Origin: Hyalangium versicolor
Lineage (GTDB): Bacteria; Myxococcota; Myxococcia; Myxococcales; Myxococcaceae
DNA length: 64,000 nucleotides
Direction of reading: 5' to 3'
Assembly: GCF_020103695.1 (NCBI RefSeq)
Contig: NZ_JAHXBF010000011.1
Coordinates: 124,001-188,000 of the forward strand
The notes below the pieces were generated by a model. It made no database searches and had not been told where the DNA came from. It saw only the letters and a program-made list of their open reading frames with translations. The translations under genes and the position numbers were made by a program. Below, one piece after another: positions 16,324-27,100 of the stretch; the stretch's first letter is position 1, and every line of letters starts with the position of its first letter.

Positions 16324-16743
16324 ATGAACGGTACGGATAACAAGACGACTTCCTCGGCTCCCGCGCGCTCTGGCGGCGGTGGCGGTGGCGGCCGCAGCTT
16401 CGGCGGCGGTGACCGCGGCGGCTTCGGTGGTGGTGACCGCGGCGATCGCGGCGGTGATCGGGATCGCGGTGGCGATCGCGGCGACCGCGGCGGCGGCATG
16501 GATGATGACAAGCGCGGCGGACGTGGCTTTGGCCGCAAGAAGGTCTGCCGCTTCTGCGCCGAGAAGAACACCAAGGTGGACTTCAAGGATCAGGCGACCC
16601 TGAAGTACTTCGTCACGGAGCGCGGCAAGATCATTCCCCGCCGCATCTCTGGCAACTGCGCGAAGCACCAGCGCGAGGTGGCCGTGGCCATCAAGCGCGC
16701 TCGCGGCCTGGCGCTCCTCCCCTACAACGCGATGGTGGGCTAG
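16324..16743 (+). CDS. rpsR: Small ribosomal subunit protein bS18 with Gly/Arg/Asp-rich N-terminal extension
   Basis: The C-terminal 75 residues are a standard bS18: [56 protein letters not shown] (part), with CxxC and a later Cys that could bind zinc. The N-terminal 65 residues are an unusual low-complexity extension with repeated GGDRGG and GDRGDRGG motifs like RGG boxes. The first ATG has only modest spacing signals. An internal ATG at 16498 (MDDDKRGG) would give a near-normal S18, but the in-frame extension and the short gap after rpsF favour the long form. Confidence 0.93.
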   Translation: MNGTDNKTTSSAPARSGGGGGGGRSFGGGDRGGFGGGDRGDRGGDRDRGGDRGDRGGGMDDDKRGGRGFGRKKVCRFCAEKNTKVDFKDQATLKYFVTERGKIIPRRISGNCAKHQREVAVAIKRARGLALLPYNAMVG

Positions 16744-16773
16744 TCGGCCCGTCCGGGACTTCGGAGAAAGCAC

Positions 16774-17217
16774 ATGAAGGTCATTCTTCGTGAAGACATC
16801 GACGGCCTCGGCAAGTCCGGGGAGCTCGTCACCGTCAAGGACGGCTTCGGGCGCAACTTCCTCCTTCCTCGCAAGAAGGCGGTGCTGGCCAATGAGCAGA
16901 ACATCCGCCAGCTGGAGCACGAGAAGGGCGTCATCTCCGCGCGCAACGCCAAGCTGAAGGGCGCTGCCGAGGAGCTGGCCAAGAAGATCGGCTCCGTCAA
17001 GGTCACCATCAAGCGCAAGGTGGGCGAGCAGGACAAGCTGTTCGGCTCCGTCACCGCGCTGGACATCGCCGAGGCGCTGGCCGCCCAGGGCCAGCAGGTG
17101 GACCGCCGTGGCATCCACCTGCCCGAGCCCATCAAGACGGTGGGCAACCACGAGGTGGAGCTGCGGCTGCACCGCGAGGTGGTGGCGAAGATCAAGGTCG
17201 AGGTCGTCCCCGAGTAA
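16774..17217 (+). CDS. rplI: Large ribosomal subunit protein bL9
   Basis: The 147-aa protein has the L9 N-terminal domain signature ([36 protein letters not shown]), the long connecting helix, and the C-terminal rRNA-binding domain ([15 protein letters not shown], then [21 protein letters not shown], part). The length is standard. It ends the S6-S18-L9 operon and is followed by a strong terminator. Confidence 0.96.
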   Translation: MKVILREDIDGLGKSGELVTVKDGFGRNFLLPRKKAVLANEQNIRQLEHEKGVISARNAKLKGAAEELAKKIGSVKVTIKRKVGEQDKLFGSVTALDIAEALAAQGQQVDRRGIHLPEPIKTVGNHEVELRLHREVVAKIKVEVVPE

Positions 17218-17243
17218 CGGGATTCCCCTCGCCTGCTTCCCTG

Positions 17244-17279
17244 AGGGCCGTCCGGTTCGCCGGGCGGCCCTCTTCTTTT
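17244..17279 (+). terminator. Rho-independent terminator after rplI
   Basis: AGGGCCGTCCGG and CCGGGCGGCCCT form a near-perfect 12-bp stem with a TTCG tetraloop, followed by TCTTCTTTT. This is one of the clearest intrinsic terminators in the window. Confidence 0.88.
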
Positions 17280-17314
17280 GCCCGCGCCCTGGCCTGTAGA
17301 GTGGAGACGAAGCC

Positions 17315-18691
17315 ATGTCCAACGTGCTCGATGGTCGTGAAGGGCGGAAGGTTCTCGAAGACCTTGCCGCGGAGCGCGCGGTGCTCGGCGCCGTGCTGGC
17401 CGACAACACGCTGATCGCCAACGTGGCGGAGGTGGTCCACCCGGACGACTTCGCCAGCCCCCAGCACTCGGCCATCTTCGCCGCGATGCTCAAGCTGGAC
17501 GGCTCGGCCCGGCAGGTGGACCACCTGACGCTGGCCGAGGAGCTCAAGGTGCTGGGGCACCTGGCCGCCGTGGGGGGCCCCGCGTACCTGATGACGCTGG
17601 ACCAGGGCGTCCCCTTCACCCACAACGCGGTGCAGTACGCGGAGATCGTCCGGGATCAGGCGCTCCGGCGGCGGCTGGCCAACGCCGGCCGCGAAATCAT
17701 GGAGATGGCCAGCCAGGACTCGGGCGACATCGAGGTGGTGCTCGATGAGTCCGAGCGCAAGCTCTTCATCCTGGCCGAGAAGCGGCGCGAGGGCGATCTC
17801 CGGGCCGTCAGCGAGCTGATGGAGCAGACGCTGGATCTGCTCGACAAGATGAAGGCCTCGGCCACGGGCGTGACGGGCCTGAGCACGGGCTACATCGACC
17901 TGGACAACCAGCTCACGGGCCTGCACGCCGGCGAGCTCATCATCCTCGCGGCTCGCCCCGGCATCGGAAAGACGTCGCTGGCGATGAACATCGCCATGCA
18001 CGCGGCGCTGAAGGAGGACAAGGCGGTGGCCATCTTCAGCCTCGAAATGCCCGCCGACCAGTTGCTGATGCGTCTGCTGGCCTCGAGCGCGCGCGTGGAC
18101 ATGAAGAAGCTGCGTGGCGGCCGGCTGACCCAGAACGACGAGGAGAAGTTCCAGGAGATGGCGGGCCAGCTCTACAACGCGCCCATCTACATCGACGACT
18201 CGGGCGGCCTGTCCCCGTTCGACCTGCGCGCCAAGGCGCGGAGGCTCAAGCAGAAGGACTCGCGGCTGTCGCTGATCGTCATCGACTACCTCCAGCTGAT
18301 GCACCAGAAGGGCAAGGTCGAGAGCCGCCAGCTCGAGGTGAGCGAGATCTCCCGTGGCCTCAAGCAGTTGGCCAAGGAGCTGGAGGTTCCCATCATCGCG
18401 CTCAGCCAGCTCAACCGTAAGGTGGAGGAGCGTAAGGGCGGCAAGCCGATGCTCAGCGACTTGCGTGAGTCCGGCTCCATCGAGCAGGACGCCGACGTGG
18501 TGATGTTCATCCACCGCGAGGATGAGGGCGAGGGCGGCGCCGACGGCGAGGAGGCCGCCAAGTCCCGCACCGCCATCCCCGTGGAGCTGATCATCGCCAA
18601 GCAGCGTAACGGCCCCGTGGGCTCGGTCGACCTGGTGTTCCTCTCGGAGTTCACCCGCTTCGAGAGCCGCGCCCGCGGCGAGTTCCAGTAA
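17315..18691 (+). CDS. dnaB: Replicative DNA helicase DnaB
   Basis: The 458-aa hexameric helicase has the N-terminal primase-interaction domain (ERAVLGAVLADNTLI, then HPDDFASPQHSAIFAAM) and the RecA-like motor. Its Walker A is ARPGIGKTSLAMNIA, Walker B is LSLIVIDYLQLM, and the conserved LSQLNRKVEERKGGKPMLSDLRESGSIEQDADVV stretch (part) is present. No intein is present. The position after rplI is the common rpsR-rplI-dnaB arrangement. Confidence 0.97.
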   Translation: MSNVLDGREGRKVLEDLAAERAVLGAVLADNTLIANVAEVVHPDDFASPQHSAIFAAMLKLDGSARQVDHLTLAEELKVLGHLAAVGGPAYLMTLDQGVPFTHNAVQYAEIVRDQALRRRLANAGREIMEMASQDSGDIEVVLDESERKLFILAEKRREGDLRAVSELMEQTLDLLDKMKASATGVTGLSTGYIDLDNQLTGLHAGELIILAARPGIGKTSLAMNIAMHAALKEDKAVAIFSLEMPADQLLMRLLASSARVDMKKLRGGRLTQNDEEKFQEMAGQLYNAPIYIDDSGGLSPFDLRAKARRLKQKDSRLSLIVIDYLQLMHQKGKVESRQLEVSEISRGLKQLAKELEVPIIALSQLNRKVEERKGGKPMLSDLRESGSIEQDADVVMFIHREDEGEGGADGEEAAKSRTAIPVELIIAKQRNGPVGSVDLVFLSEFTRFESRARGEFQ

Positions 18692-18725
18692 GGAGCGCCC
18701 GAGCGCGACCCACCCCACCGAGGAC

Positions 18726-18750
18726 GGGGCCCCTGGCTACTCGGGGCCCC
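18726..18750. terminator. Bidirectional hairpin between dnaB and the convergent lipoprotein gene
   Basis: GGGGCCCC at 18726-18733 pairs with GGGGCCCC at 18743-18750 around a nine-base loop. It lies between two convergent genes. It has no U-tract in either direction, so termination strength is uncertain. Confidence 0.5.
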
Positions 18751-18763
18751 CGCTCCGCCGTGA

Positions 18764-19405
18764 CTACGGGCAGATGGTACCAACCCTGCGGCAGATGTCG
18801 CCACAGTGGCAGTCGTAGCCCGACTGACAGGAAGGATTGGGCACCTCACAGGAGTTGCCTCCCGGGGTCCCTCCACCGCCGGACGAGAGCACGCCCGTCA
18901 CCGTGGTGCTGGCGAGCACAGGGGCACTGTCCGAGTCGGAGGTGTGAACACTGAAGACGTAGGTGTTGCCTGCACCGATCCACGGGGCGTTCTCGCAGGC
19001 CGAGCCGTTGTCACTCTCCTTCGTGAAGAGCTTGCCCACCGCTCCGTTCACGCGCACCCGGATCCACACGGGCGCGGTCAGGTAGGCCGTCGACCAGCAG
19101 ATGCGGGTGGTCCCCACCGACCCCGCCGGCACCGAGACCGTCGAGGGGCTTGCACTGATGGAAGCCTGCGGCGGCGCTGCGGCCACGCACTGCACCGCGT
19201 TGTATGCGCCGGGACAACTACCGCAGAGGACGCTACACGTGTAGTAGCTCGGAATGGAGCCGGGAGGGCACGAGAGGCCACAGCTCAGCCCACTTTCGAC
19301 GGTTCCAAGCGCCTCGGATTCGACGGCGTGCTCCGTGTCGACTCCGCACGCCGTAACGAGTGCAAACAGCACCAGCGACACAGCCTTCAAGTTGCTCTTG
19401 AACAT
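18764..19405 (-). CDS. Secreted Cys-rich lipoprotein with immunoglobulin-like domain
   Basis: The start at ATG 19405 follows GGGGAGAGAG at good spacing and gives MFKSNLKAVSLVLFALVTACG, a lipoprotein signal with lipobox VTAC. The mature protein has a Cys-rich segment (LSCGLSCPPGS, CSVLCGSC), a beta-rich central domain (ISASPSTVSVPAGSVGTTRICW onward, like an Ig-type fold) and a C-terminal Cys cluster (CEVPNPSCQSGYDCHCGDIC). It is probably exported to the cell surface. No enzymatic motif is visible. Confidence 0.75.
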   Translation of the reverse strand: MFKSNLKAVSLVLFALVTACGVDTEHAVESEALGTVESGLSCGLSCPPGSIPSYYTCSVLCGSCPGAYNAVQCVAAAPPQASISASPSTVSVPAGSVGTTRICWSTAYLTAPVWIRVRVNGAVGKLFTKESDNGSACENAPWIGAGNTYVFSVHTSDSDSAPVLASTTVTGVLSSGGGGTPGGNSCEVPNPSCQSGYDCHCGDICRRVGTICP

Positions 19406-19569
19406 CCAGCTCTCTCCCCGATCGAGCGCTGAAGCGCCCCACATTGGCAAGGGAACTTCCCCTGCACCTGAAGGAGGAGCAGCACCCGCGAGCTATGCAG
19501 GGAGATCGTGCCTTCCGCTTGGAGCACAACCTTGCCTTGAGGGTGCACGGCAGTTGTCGCCTGGGTGCT

Positions 19570-22500
19570 CTACTTCAACCCGCGCAGCGGCGTGTCCTGA
19601 CCGATGGCGATGAACGGTGCCCAGTAATAGGGATGCGGATGCTTCCGCCTCATCGTCCGCATTGCCTCGCGCAGAGCGGTGATGCGGCCCTGCCCCGCCA
19701 GCAGGTTGCGGTAGTAGCCCTCCATGAACTCCCGCGTCGTCTCGTCATTGACGCTCCACAGGCTCGCCACCACCGCCTCTGCCCCAGCCACCACGAATGC
19801 ACGGCGCAGCCCGTAGACCCCCTGGCCTCGCTTCACGTCGCCCACCCCCGTATCGCAGGCCGACAACACCACCAACTGGGTGCCCCATAGATCGAGCCCC
19901 GCCAGCTCCAGGGCCGTCACCAGGGAGTCCTCCCGGCGCCCTCCACCGGATGGCGTGGCCGAGGCTTGCGCTCCCGCCATCACCAGATACGAGCGAAGCA
20001 GCGGATCCGGAAGACGCAGTGACTTGTCAGGCTCGCTGAGCGCGCAGCAGGCGCCCACGGCGCGAGTCCCCGGCTCGGGAGTGGGAGAATCCTCGCGGAA
20101 GAATCCGTGGGTCGCGACGTGCAGGATCCCAGGCGTGCGCAGCTTCAGCAGCGCTTCCTTGGTCGCGTCACGGCCCAGCAGCACCTGTGCCTGAGGGAAC
20201 AGGCGCTGGATGGCCTCCGCCTCCTTGCGAGCCCCAGGCAAAGGCAGGAATGGCTTGTCGAGTTCGGGCGTACGCACGTCAGCGAAGAAACGCTCGAGGG
20301 CCCCCGAACGCTCGACAGGAGCGGCCTCCGCCAACCCCGAGGGGGCAGCGGGTCGAGCGTCGAAATCAGGATCCGCCATGACGACGACCGAACGCTCCGG
20401 CGCGGCCTCCTCGGGGCGAGGCAGCAGGTCCCTTCCCGAGGTGAGATAGGCAAGCTCGAAACCCTCCTCGAGGATGCGGCGGCCATCATCCAGCACCCCG
20501 AGGGGCACCAGGGAGAGCTGTCCGTCCGTCGAGAGGAACAGGCGCCTCACCTTGCCGAGCCGCGGCACCAACGGACGAAAGGCCAGTTTGTAGAGCTCGC
20601 GGGCAGCGGGCTGGTAGTCGCTCACGTGGCGCGACAACACGCGCTGCAGTTGCAAGGCGGCGCGATCCACGGTCTCGGCCGGGCCCAGATCGACGGCCTG
20701 CGTGTGCCCATCCGAGAAGAGCAGGAGCGCCAGATAGCGCAGGTCCCTCACAGACTGCACGTCGGAACTGGGTCCGATCGGGCTGTCATCGTAGGCCACG
20801 AACTCGATGAGCGCGCTGTCCTTGGGAAGAGCCGCCGCGACAAGGCTCACGAGCTCCGCGGGGGGCGGCCGCGTGACATGCGCACGCAGGGGAGCCGAAC
20901 GCCGGGCGAGGTCCGCCTCGAGCGCATCGCCGCGGGCCATGAGCTCCTTGAGGTTCTGTTGGTATTCCGGGAGTGGACGATCGCCAGGTCCTGCGAGCGA
21001 CTCCTCCGCGATGCGGGTCCGCAAGGCGCGCAGCAATTCGAAGTCCTCGCGCTCCTCCGGCCCCAGGCTCCGAGAGACGATCTGGGAGGTGTTGGCGATC
21101 TCCTCCACGGAGCGGCCCTTGCGAAGCAGGGCGGCCGTCAACGCCAACCGCCGGACTCCCGCATCGTCCGGGTGAGCACGCACGAGCGCGTAGAGCTGCT
21201 CCTCATTCTTGCGAAGCAGGTGGAGAAAGCTCTCCAGGCCGCGTTCAGAGAAGCCGAAAACCTCCTGGCGCAGGTTCGACTCCGAGACAGCCAACCCCCT
21301 CTCGAAGAGCGGCACAGCCTCTGGCAGGCGCCGCTGTGCGACGCGGAGAAGGGCCATGTCGTGGAGTGCTTCGGCGACATCCGGGTGCGCGCTCCCCAGG
21401 AGCGCCTCCCGAATCTCCAGTGCCCGTGCAAGCAACGGCTCGGCCCGCGAGTACTGCCCCTGTTCGAAATAGAGCAGCGCGAGGTGGTGAAGCGATTGGG
21501 CCACGTTGGGGTGACTCTTGCCGAACGCCTTCTCACGGATGGCCAGGGCCCGCAGGTGCAGTGGCTCTGCTCGAGCGAAATCCCCCTGCACCAGGTAGAC
21601 GTTGGCGATTCTGTCGAGAGATTCGGCGACATCCGGATGGTCCTGGCCGGACTTCTCCCGAATCGCCACGGCCCGCTCATACAAAGGCACGGCCTGAGCG
21701 TATTGGCCCTGCTCGGCATAGAGGTTGGCCAGCCCGTCCAGCGCATAGGCGACCCTGAGATGATTCTCTCCGTGTGTCGCCTGGCAGATCTCGACGGAGC
21801 GCAGCGAGAGCGGAACTGCCCGCTCGTACTGCCCCTGAAATGCGTAGAGGGTGGAGAGCGAATTGAGCACATCGACCAGATCGGGGTGGTTCTTGCCCAG
21901 GACTTCTTCCTGAATGGCGAGCACGCGTTGGTACAGCGGCTCTGCCTGTGCGTAATGCCCCTGGTCCAACGCGAGGTTGCCGAGGTTGTAGTAGGCATCG
22001 GCGACCTCGGGGTTCTTGTCACCGAGCGTCGCGATCCAGATGTCGAGGGCACGCCGATACATCGCCTCGGCCCGAGGGTACTTCCCCTGATGAACGTAGG
22101 CATTGGCGAGGTTGTTGATCGATTTGGCGACGTCAGGATGGTCCTTGCCGAGAGCCGCCTCCTTGATCGCGATCGCGCGCTCATACAACGGCTCGGCTCG
22201 CGCGTACTGCCCCTGCTTGATGTAGACACTGGCGAGGTTGTTGAGCGAGAAGGCAATGTCCGGATGATTCTTGGGGAGGATCCTCTCTCGCACAGCGAGC
22301 GTCCGTTCGTGGAACCGCGCGGCCTCTTCGAGCTGGCCTCGCATCAGGTAAACGTTGCCCAGGTTGTTCATCGAGGCGGCGACTTCTGGAGAATCCTTTC
22401 CGAACACCTCCTCTCGAATCTCCAGCGAACGCAGGTACAACGATTCAGCCTGCGAGTACTGCCCTTGCTTCAGGGCGAGGGACGCGAGCGAATTGAGCGA

Positions 22501-22866
22501 ATCGGCGACATCCCGGTGGTGCGTACCGAAAGCTGCTTCACGTATCGCGAGCGCACGTTGAAGCAGGGGCTCGGCTCGTTCATAGCGTGCCTGGACAAAG
22601 TGGATGGTGCCGAGCACCTGGAGGCACTGGGCGACATCGGGATGCTTGTCTCCGAGCACGGCCTCCCGAAGCTCCAATGCATGCTCGGCTGAGGCCATCG
22701 CCTCCGAGAATTGCCCCGCGGCCCGCTGCTGCACCGCTTGATCATAGGACCGTTGCGCCTCACTCAGGCGGGGATCCCCCCCGCCTGTCTCCACCGTGGC
22801 GCACGCCACACCGCACAGGACCAGCCATGCCGCCGTCACCAGAACTCGCGAGATGTGTCTCTTCAT
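19570..22866 (-). CDS. Exported TPR-repeat protein with C-terminal CHAT (caspase-like) domain
   Basis: The 1098-aa product begins with an export signal (RHISRVLVTAAWLVLCGVACA; a possible lipoprotein although the -3 residue is Gly). Residues about 35-560 contain some 12 kinesin-light-chain-type TPRs of 42 residues, with motifs such as HPDVAxSLNNLAxxYxxQGQYxxAEPLYxRAL. The CHAT domain occupies about 760-1098, with the His of HVATHGFF (about H920) and the Cys of LSACDTGVG (about C1004). ATG 22866 is preferred because GAGAGGA lies about 9 bp upstream; ATG 22872 is also possible. Only 22 bp separate it from the ADYC gene, so they are co-transcribed. CHAT proteins are predicted proteases or scaffolds; the peptide target is unknown. 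Confidence 0.9.
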   Translation of the reverse strand: MKRHISRVLVTAAWLVLCGVACATVETGGGDPRLSEAQRSYDQAVQQRAAGQFSEAMASAEHALELREAVLGDKHPDVAQCLQVLGTIHFVQARYERAEPLLQRALAIREAAFGTHHRDVADSLNSLASLALKQGQYSQAESLYLRSLEIREEVFGKDSPEVAASMNNLGNVYLMRGQLEEAARFHERTLAVRERILPKNHPDIAFSLNNLASVYIKQGQYARAEPLYERAIAIKEAALGKDHPDVAKSINNLANAYVHQGKYPRAEAMYRRALDIWIATLGDKNPEVADAYYNLGNLALDQGHYAQAEPLYQRVLAIQEEVLGKNHPDLVDVLNSLSTLYAFQGQYERAVPLSLRSVEICQATHGENHLRVAYALDGLANLYAEQGQYAQAVPLYERAVAIREKSGQDHPDVAESLDRIANVYLVQGDFARAEPLHLRALAIREKAFGKSHPNVAQSLHHLALLYFEQGQYSRAEPLLARALEIREALLGSAHPDVAEALHDMALLRVAQRRLPEAVPLFERGLAVSESNLRQEVFGFSERGLESFLHLLRKNEEQLYALVRAHPDDAGVRRLALTAALLRKGRSVEEIANTSQIVSRSLGPEEREDFELLRALRTRIAEESLAGPGDRPLPEYQQNLKELMARGDALEADLARRSAPLRAHVTRPPPAELVSLVAAALPKDSALIEFVAYDDSPIGPSSDVQSVRDLRYLALLLFSDGHTQAVDLGPAETVDRAALQLQRVLSRHVSDYQPAARELYKLAFRPLVPRLGKVRRLFLSTDGQLSLVPLGVLDDGRRILEEGFELAYLTSGRDLLPRPEEAAPERSVVVMADPDFDARPAAPSGLAEAAPVERSGALERFFADVRTPELDKPFLPLPGARKEAEAIQRLFPQAQVLLGRDATKEALLKLRTPGILHVATHGFFREDSPTPEPGTRAVGACCALSEPDKSLRLPDPLLRSYLVMAGAQASATPSGGGRREDSLVTALELAGLDLWGTQLVVLSACDTGVGDVKRGQGVYGLRRAFVVAGAEAVVASLWSVNDETTREFMEGYYRNLLAGQGRITALREAMRTMRRKHPHPYYWAPFIAIGQDTPLRGLK

Positions 22867-22888
22867 GGCCATGGTCCTCTCGACGTCA

Positions 22889-23947
22889 TCAAGGGGTCGA
22901 GCGCGGAGCGCTTCGCTGTACGCTCTTCTCATAGGAGCGATTGCGCAACAGCACCGCGTCGGCGCGCTCACCCTTGCGGAGCAGCGTGCAGCGATCCCCC
23001 TCCCCCAGATCCTTCTCGCCGGCCTCGAAGCGTTCGGGGCATTCCTCCAGGATGCGCTCCACCGCACTCCCATCTCGCGTGCGAGAGAGGCACCAGGCTC
23101 CCTCCGCGGTCCACGCCGCCTCGAAGGAGGCCAGCGCCGGCTCCCAGCCTCCCGCCGCCACTTTCGCCCGCGTCAGCACCGCCAACCCGTCGTACATGTC
23201 GATGGGCGTGTCTTCGCGCGTGTGGCTGCGCCCGTCTCCGCAGTAGTCCGCCCGAGCCATCCGCGTGCAGGCCTGATGGAGCTCATGAAGCGGTTGCCCC
23301 TCCTTCTGGCCCCAAGGCTTGTAGCCCCACCCGATGCACTTCGCGATCGCCCCATTCTCACAGGCGAAGGTGAACTGCCCGGATTCCTCATGCCTCGCGC
23401 CCCGCGCATCCCAGACGCCCGGCACCGCCAGCACCCGGGGCGAGGGCACGCGGAGAGTCCCCACACAAGGGTTCTCCCAGCTCGAGCGCTCCGCGTCCCA
23501 GATCTGGATCCGGTACCACATCATGGAGGGATCCCCGGGCGCGGCCTCCGCTCCACACAGCGCCACCTCCACGGACGCGCCGTCACTCGAACGGCCCTGC
23601 AACACCGCGCCGACCAACTCCTCGGGCTTGCGGGACGAGGACACCAGCCGCCCCTCTTCCAGGCGCAACCCTTCCACGGCGTTCTTCCCGAACTTCATAC
23701 GCCCCAGATCGACCGAGGCCAGGATGCTGCTCGTCTCGCTCCGCTCATCCTTGCGCCCCGTTCCCCACAGCAGCGTTCCCTGCGGGAAGACCTTGCGCTC
23801 GGGGGCTTGGGGCTGACAGGGCGGAACGGCCCGGGAAGCCTGGGTGGGCTTGACGGCTCGAGCAGGCTTGGATGCCGACACAGGCGTGGAAGCCACCGCG
23901 ACTCCAGCGACCACGACACACGACAGAATCAACAGATGTCTCATCAT
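22889..23947 (-). CDS. ADYC domain-containing secreted protein
   Basis: The 352-aa product has a signal peptide (HLLILSCVVVAGVAVASTPVSA), a Pro/Lys/Ala linker and a Cys-rich globular region. It contains the name-giving ARADYCGDGRSHTREDTPIDMYD motif of the ADYC family, which is frequent in myxobacteria. Conserved Trp/Cys blocks (WENPCVGTL, CIGWGYKPWG, HQACTRMARADYC) suit a disulfide-stabilised periplasmic or secreted protein. Function is unknown. It lies between the kinase fusion (193 bp upstream) and the TPR-CHAT gene (22 bp downstream). Confidence 0.85.
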   Translation of the reverse strand: MMRHLLILSCVVVAGVAVASTPVSASKPARAVKPTQASRAVPPCQPQAPERKVFPQGTLLWGTGRKDERSETSSILASVDLGRMKFGKNAVEGLRLEEGRLVSSSRKPEELVGAVLQGRSSDGASVEVALCGAEAAPGDPSMMWYRIQIWDAERSSWENPCVGTLRVPSPRVLAVPGVWDARGARHEESGQFTFACENGAIAKCIGWGYKPWGQKEGQPLHELHQACTRMARADYCGDGRSHTREDTPIDMYDGLAVLTRAKVAAGGWEPALASFEAAWTAEGAWCLSRTRDGSAVERILEECPERFEAGEKDLGEGDRCTLLRKGERADAVLLRNRSYEKSVQRSAPRSTP

Positions 23948-24140
23948 GGAGGTCCTCGCTCTCGGGCGACTCCGTTCGTGGGCCGCCTCGCAAAGAAGAG
24001 GAGAGGCACGGTCGAGCTATGCAGCGACTCACCATCGCGGCAGGAGAGATAGTGCATGCGCTCACCGGCCAGCCTGCCCACCAAAGAGGTATGGCGTCGC
24101 CAGTCCTGTTCAGTGCAGGGCATCCAGACATATTGGGAGC

Positions 24141-27100
24141 TCAGTGGGACGAGAGGGCTGCGCACACCCGCACGCCGATCCGTGCATCGCGAAGCCTCGA
24201 GGTGCTGGGCTGACGGCTCGCAATCAACGCCCCAACATCCCCGTAGTACCAGGCGCCTCCACGAAGCACGATGTCGCCGAGCCCTGGCGTCGAGGGTTGG
24301 GTCATCTCGAAGGCATTGCCCGTCATGTCGACGAGCCCGAAGGGGCTGGTCGAAACCGGATGGGAGCCCACCTCGTCAGGACCGTACCCATCCGGGTTGA
24401 AGCCATAGGTCGCGTCGACGTTGGCATCGTCCTTCTGCAGCCGGTTGCCGTGCGGAAACCTCCGGCCGTCGGCTCCACGAGCCGCGCGCGTCCACTCCAG
24501 CTCGGTGCACAACCTCGCTCCTGGAAGACGCCCGGTGCGATCGAGCCACGCGAGATAGCCCGCGAGATCCTCGGCGGACACGCTCGCCAGCGGGAAACGA
24601 CGCCAGTCCTGCTCGGCCCGCACGCTTCGGCCGGGATACAGGATGGGTTCTCCCGCCCGAGCAGTGAGGAGCCCTCCGCTCACCAGATAGAGAGAGAAGT
24701 TCCAGGTGCCATCGGGTAGCTGCCGCAACGTGAGCGCACTGTCCCCGTTGATGCGGGGCGTCTCGAGAATGGAGCGCTCGGGGGCCTTCTCCGGCAGGGT
24801 TTCGAGGTACGACGCCCACTCGCCCAGGGTCACCTCGGTCCGGCCAATGAAGTAGCCCTTCTGGATGCAGCTCCGGTGCAGGGGCGCGCTCTCCAGCATC
24901 TTCCGCAGCTCCTCCACATCCGCGCTGCCCTCGAGGGTACAACCCGGAGGGATGAAGACATAACCCTCGGGGACACGCTCGGGGAGCTCGAGGCTGATGC
25001 GCTCATGCGCTCCCCTTTCGAGCAACAGAGGGAGATCGACCGGGGTGCGTCCCTCTCGGGTGATTTGGAGGAGATAGGAACCCGCTGGCACGAGTACCTG
25101 TGCCACAGGTGTCGGACCCACCGTCTTCAGTTCGGGCACGGGCTCGCGCCGCAGCTCCCCATGATCTTCCACATAGCGCGTGAATTCGACGCTCGCGCCC
25201 GGCGGCTCGGTCACGAGTTCGAGCTCGGCGGGCATCTCGATGCGCTCCCGCCAGAGCGAACCCTGCGGGGTCAGCCGCTGGAAGCGCTGCAGGTACCGGG
25301 CTCGCTCGTCCGGCCGGTGGAAGCGTTCGGTGAGCAGGATGCGCTCATAGGTGAGCTGGCTGAGAAGTTCGTGCGCCTGTGAATCCCCATGAGCGCGCTC
25401 GAGCACATCCTCGAGCGCGCGTTCCGCCTCGTCCTGCACGGCGTCGGTCTGCCGGAACTCTTCGAGAGCCCGAGCCCAGATCTCCTCGGCTCGCAACCAC
25501 CGTTCACGGGGATCCTGCTCCGCCCCGGAGCTGCCGGGCCCCTGCCCCAGGAACAGCGCGAGCGCCTCTTCCTGATGGGTGCTGGCGCTCTGGGACAGGG
25601 TTCCCGCCCTGGCGAGCACTCGCCGGGCTTCGCTCATCCGGGCATCGACGAAGCGCCGGAGCTGCAAGTGCTCTCGCAGGCGCAATCCGCCCAGGATGCC
25701 GGCCACTCCCAGCACCAGGAGGAGCACGATGAGCCAGCGGCGCAGCTTCCGGCGGCGGACGGATCGCCAGGAGGAGTTCAGGAAGGACTGCTCGCGGGCT
25801 CCCAGCGTGGCGGTATCGAGCGCTCGTGCCTCGTCGAGCTGGCGCTCCCGCCAGAGGAGATCCTCGACGCGCCCGAGGCGCTCCCACTCGAGCCCGGCGG
25901 CCTCGATTCGATGGCGGAGGGCACGCTGTCCGGCATCCTCATCGAGCCATTGCCGCAGCGTTCCCCAACTCGCGACGAGCGCCTCATGGGCAATCTCATA
26001 ATGAGCCCGTTCCCCTACCTTGCGCACGTGGAGCAGGCGTCCTTCCACGAGCGCTGTCAGGGTGGCACGGGCCTGCGGCGAAGTCGTGAGGAGCTCCTCC
26101 TCGCTGCACTCGCCGCGGGTGCCCTCTGGAGTGATGAGACGTCCGAGCACCCTGCGCGCGGCCTGCTGCTCGGTCCGGCCGAGACGGGCCAGGACTCCGT
26201 CCGCGTGACGCGAGAGCGCGCCCGCAACTCCTCCCATCTCACCGAGCGCCGCCTGGGTGATGCAGCCCCTGGCGGTATCGCGGCGCTCCCACAGTTCCGC
26301 CAGCGCGAACTGGAGCAGCGGCAGGCCTCCCGCGCCCTGGGCCGTGGCTTCGATGAGCGTCTCCAGCAGCGCCTCGGACTCGAAGACCACGCCCCGGCTG
26401 CGGGCAGGCCCGACGATGGCGTTCCGCACGCCCGAGCGTGAGATCGGCTTGAGCAGATACAGCGTCTGCTCGACCGCGGTGTCCAGTCCAGGCAGGGCTC
26501 CCACACGCGCGAGGAAGTCTCCGCGCACAGCCAGGAGGACGCGAACCCCCGCAGAGGGCAAGGTGAGCTCTCCCAAGAGGCTGGCGAACCGTGCCGCCTG
26601 GACCGGCTCGCTCAAGGTGACCAACTCCTCGAGCTGGTCGATGAAGAGGAGCAGCCCTCGCCGGTCCTGATAGGCCGCACGCAGCGCTGCTCCCACCTCC
26701 GCCGGTGCTTCGCTGAGCCAGCGCCCCAGCTCCGCCTCGCTCTGCCCGAGCAGTGGTGCGAGCGCCGCCGCCAGCGTCGAGAGCGGACGGCGACCTGGCC
26801 ACAGCATGAGGGCGGAGAAGTCACGGTCCTCCCCCAGCAAGCCCTGAGCGGCTCGGGGAAGAACTCCCGCGCGGCACAGCGAGGACTTGCCCACACCCGA
26901 GTCCCCCGTGATGAGGACCAGGGGCTGGCGGCGCATCCGCTCGAGCACGCCACGGATCTCGGCATCGCGCCCGAAGAAGAGAGCGCGGTGCTCGGCCTCG
27001 AAGGGAGCCAACCCCCGGTAGGGATTCTCGGTCGAGAGCAGGTCCGGCTCGCTGAACCGGCTGAGGCGCTCGAACTCTGCGCAGAGGGCCTCGGCCGAGG

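Noticed and set aside
20107-22692. 861-codon plus-strand open frame opposite the TPR-CHAT gene
   Set aside because: It is the shadow of the repeat region; its periodic pattern only mirrors the TPR codons of the true gene.
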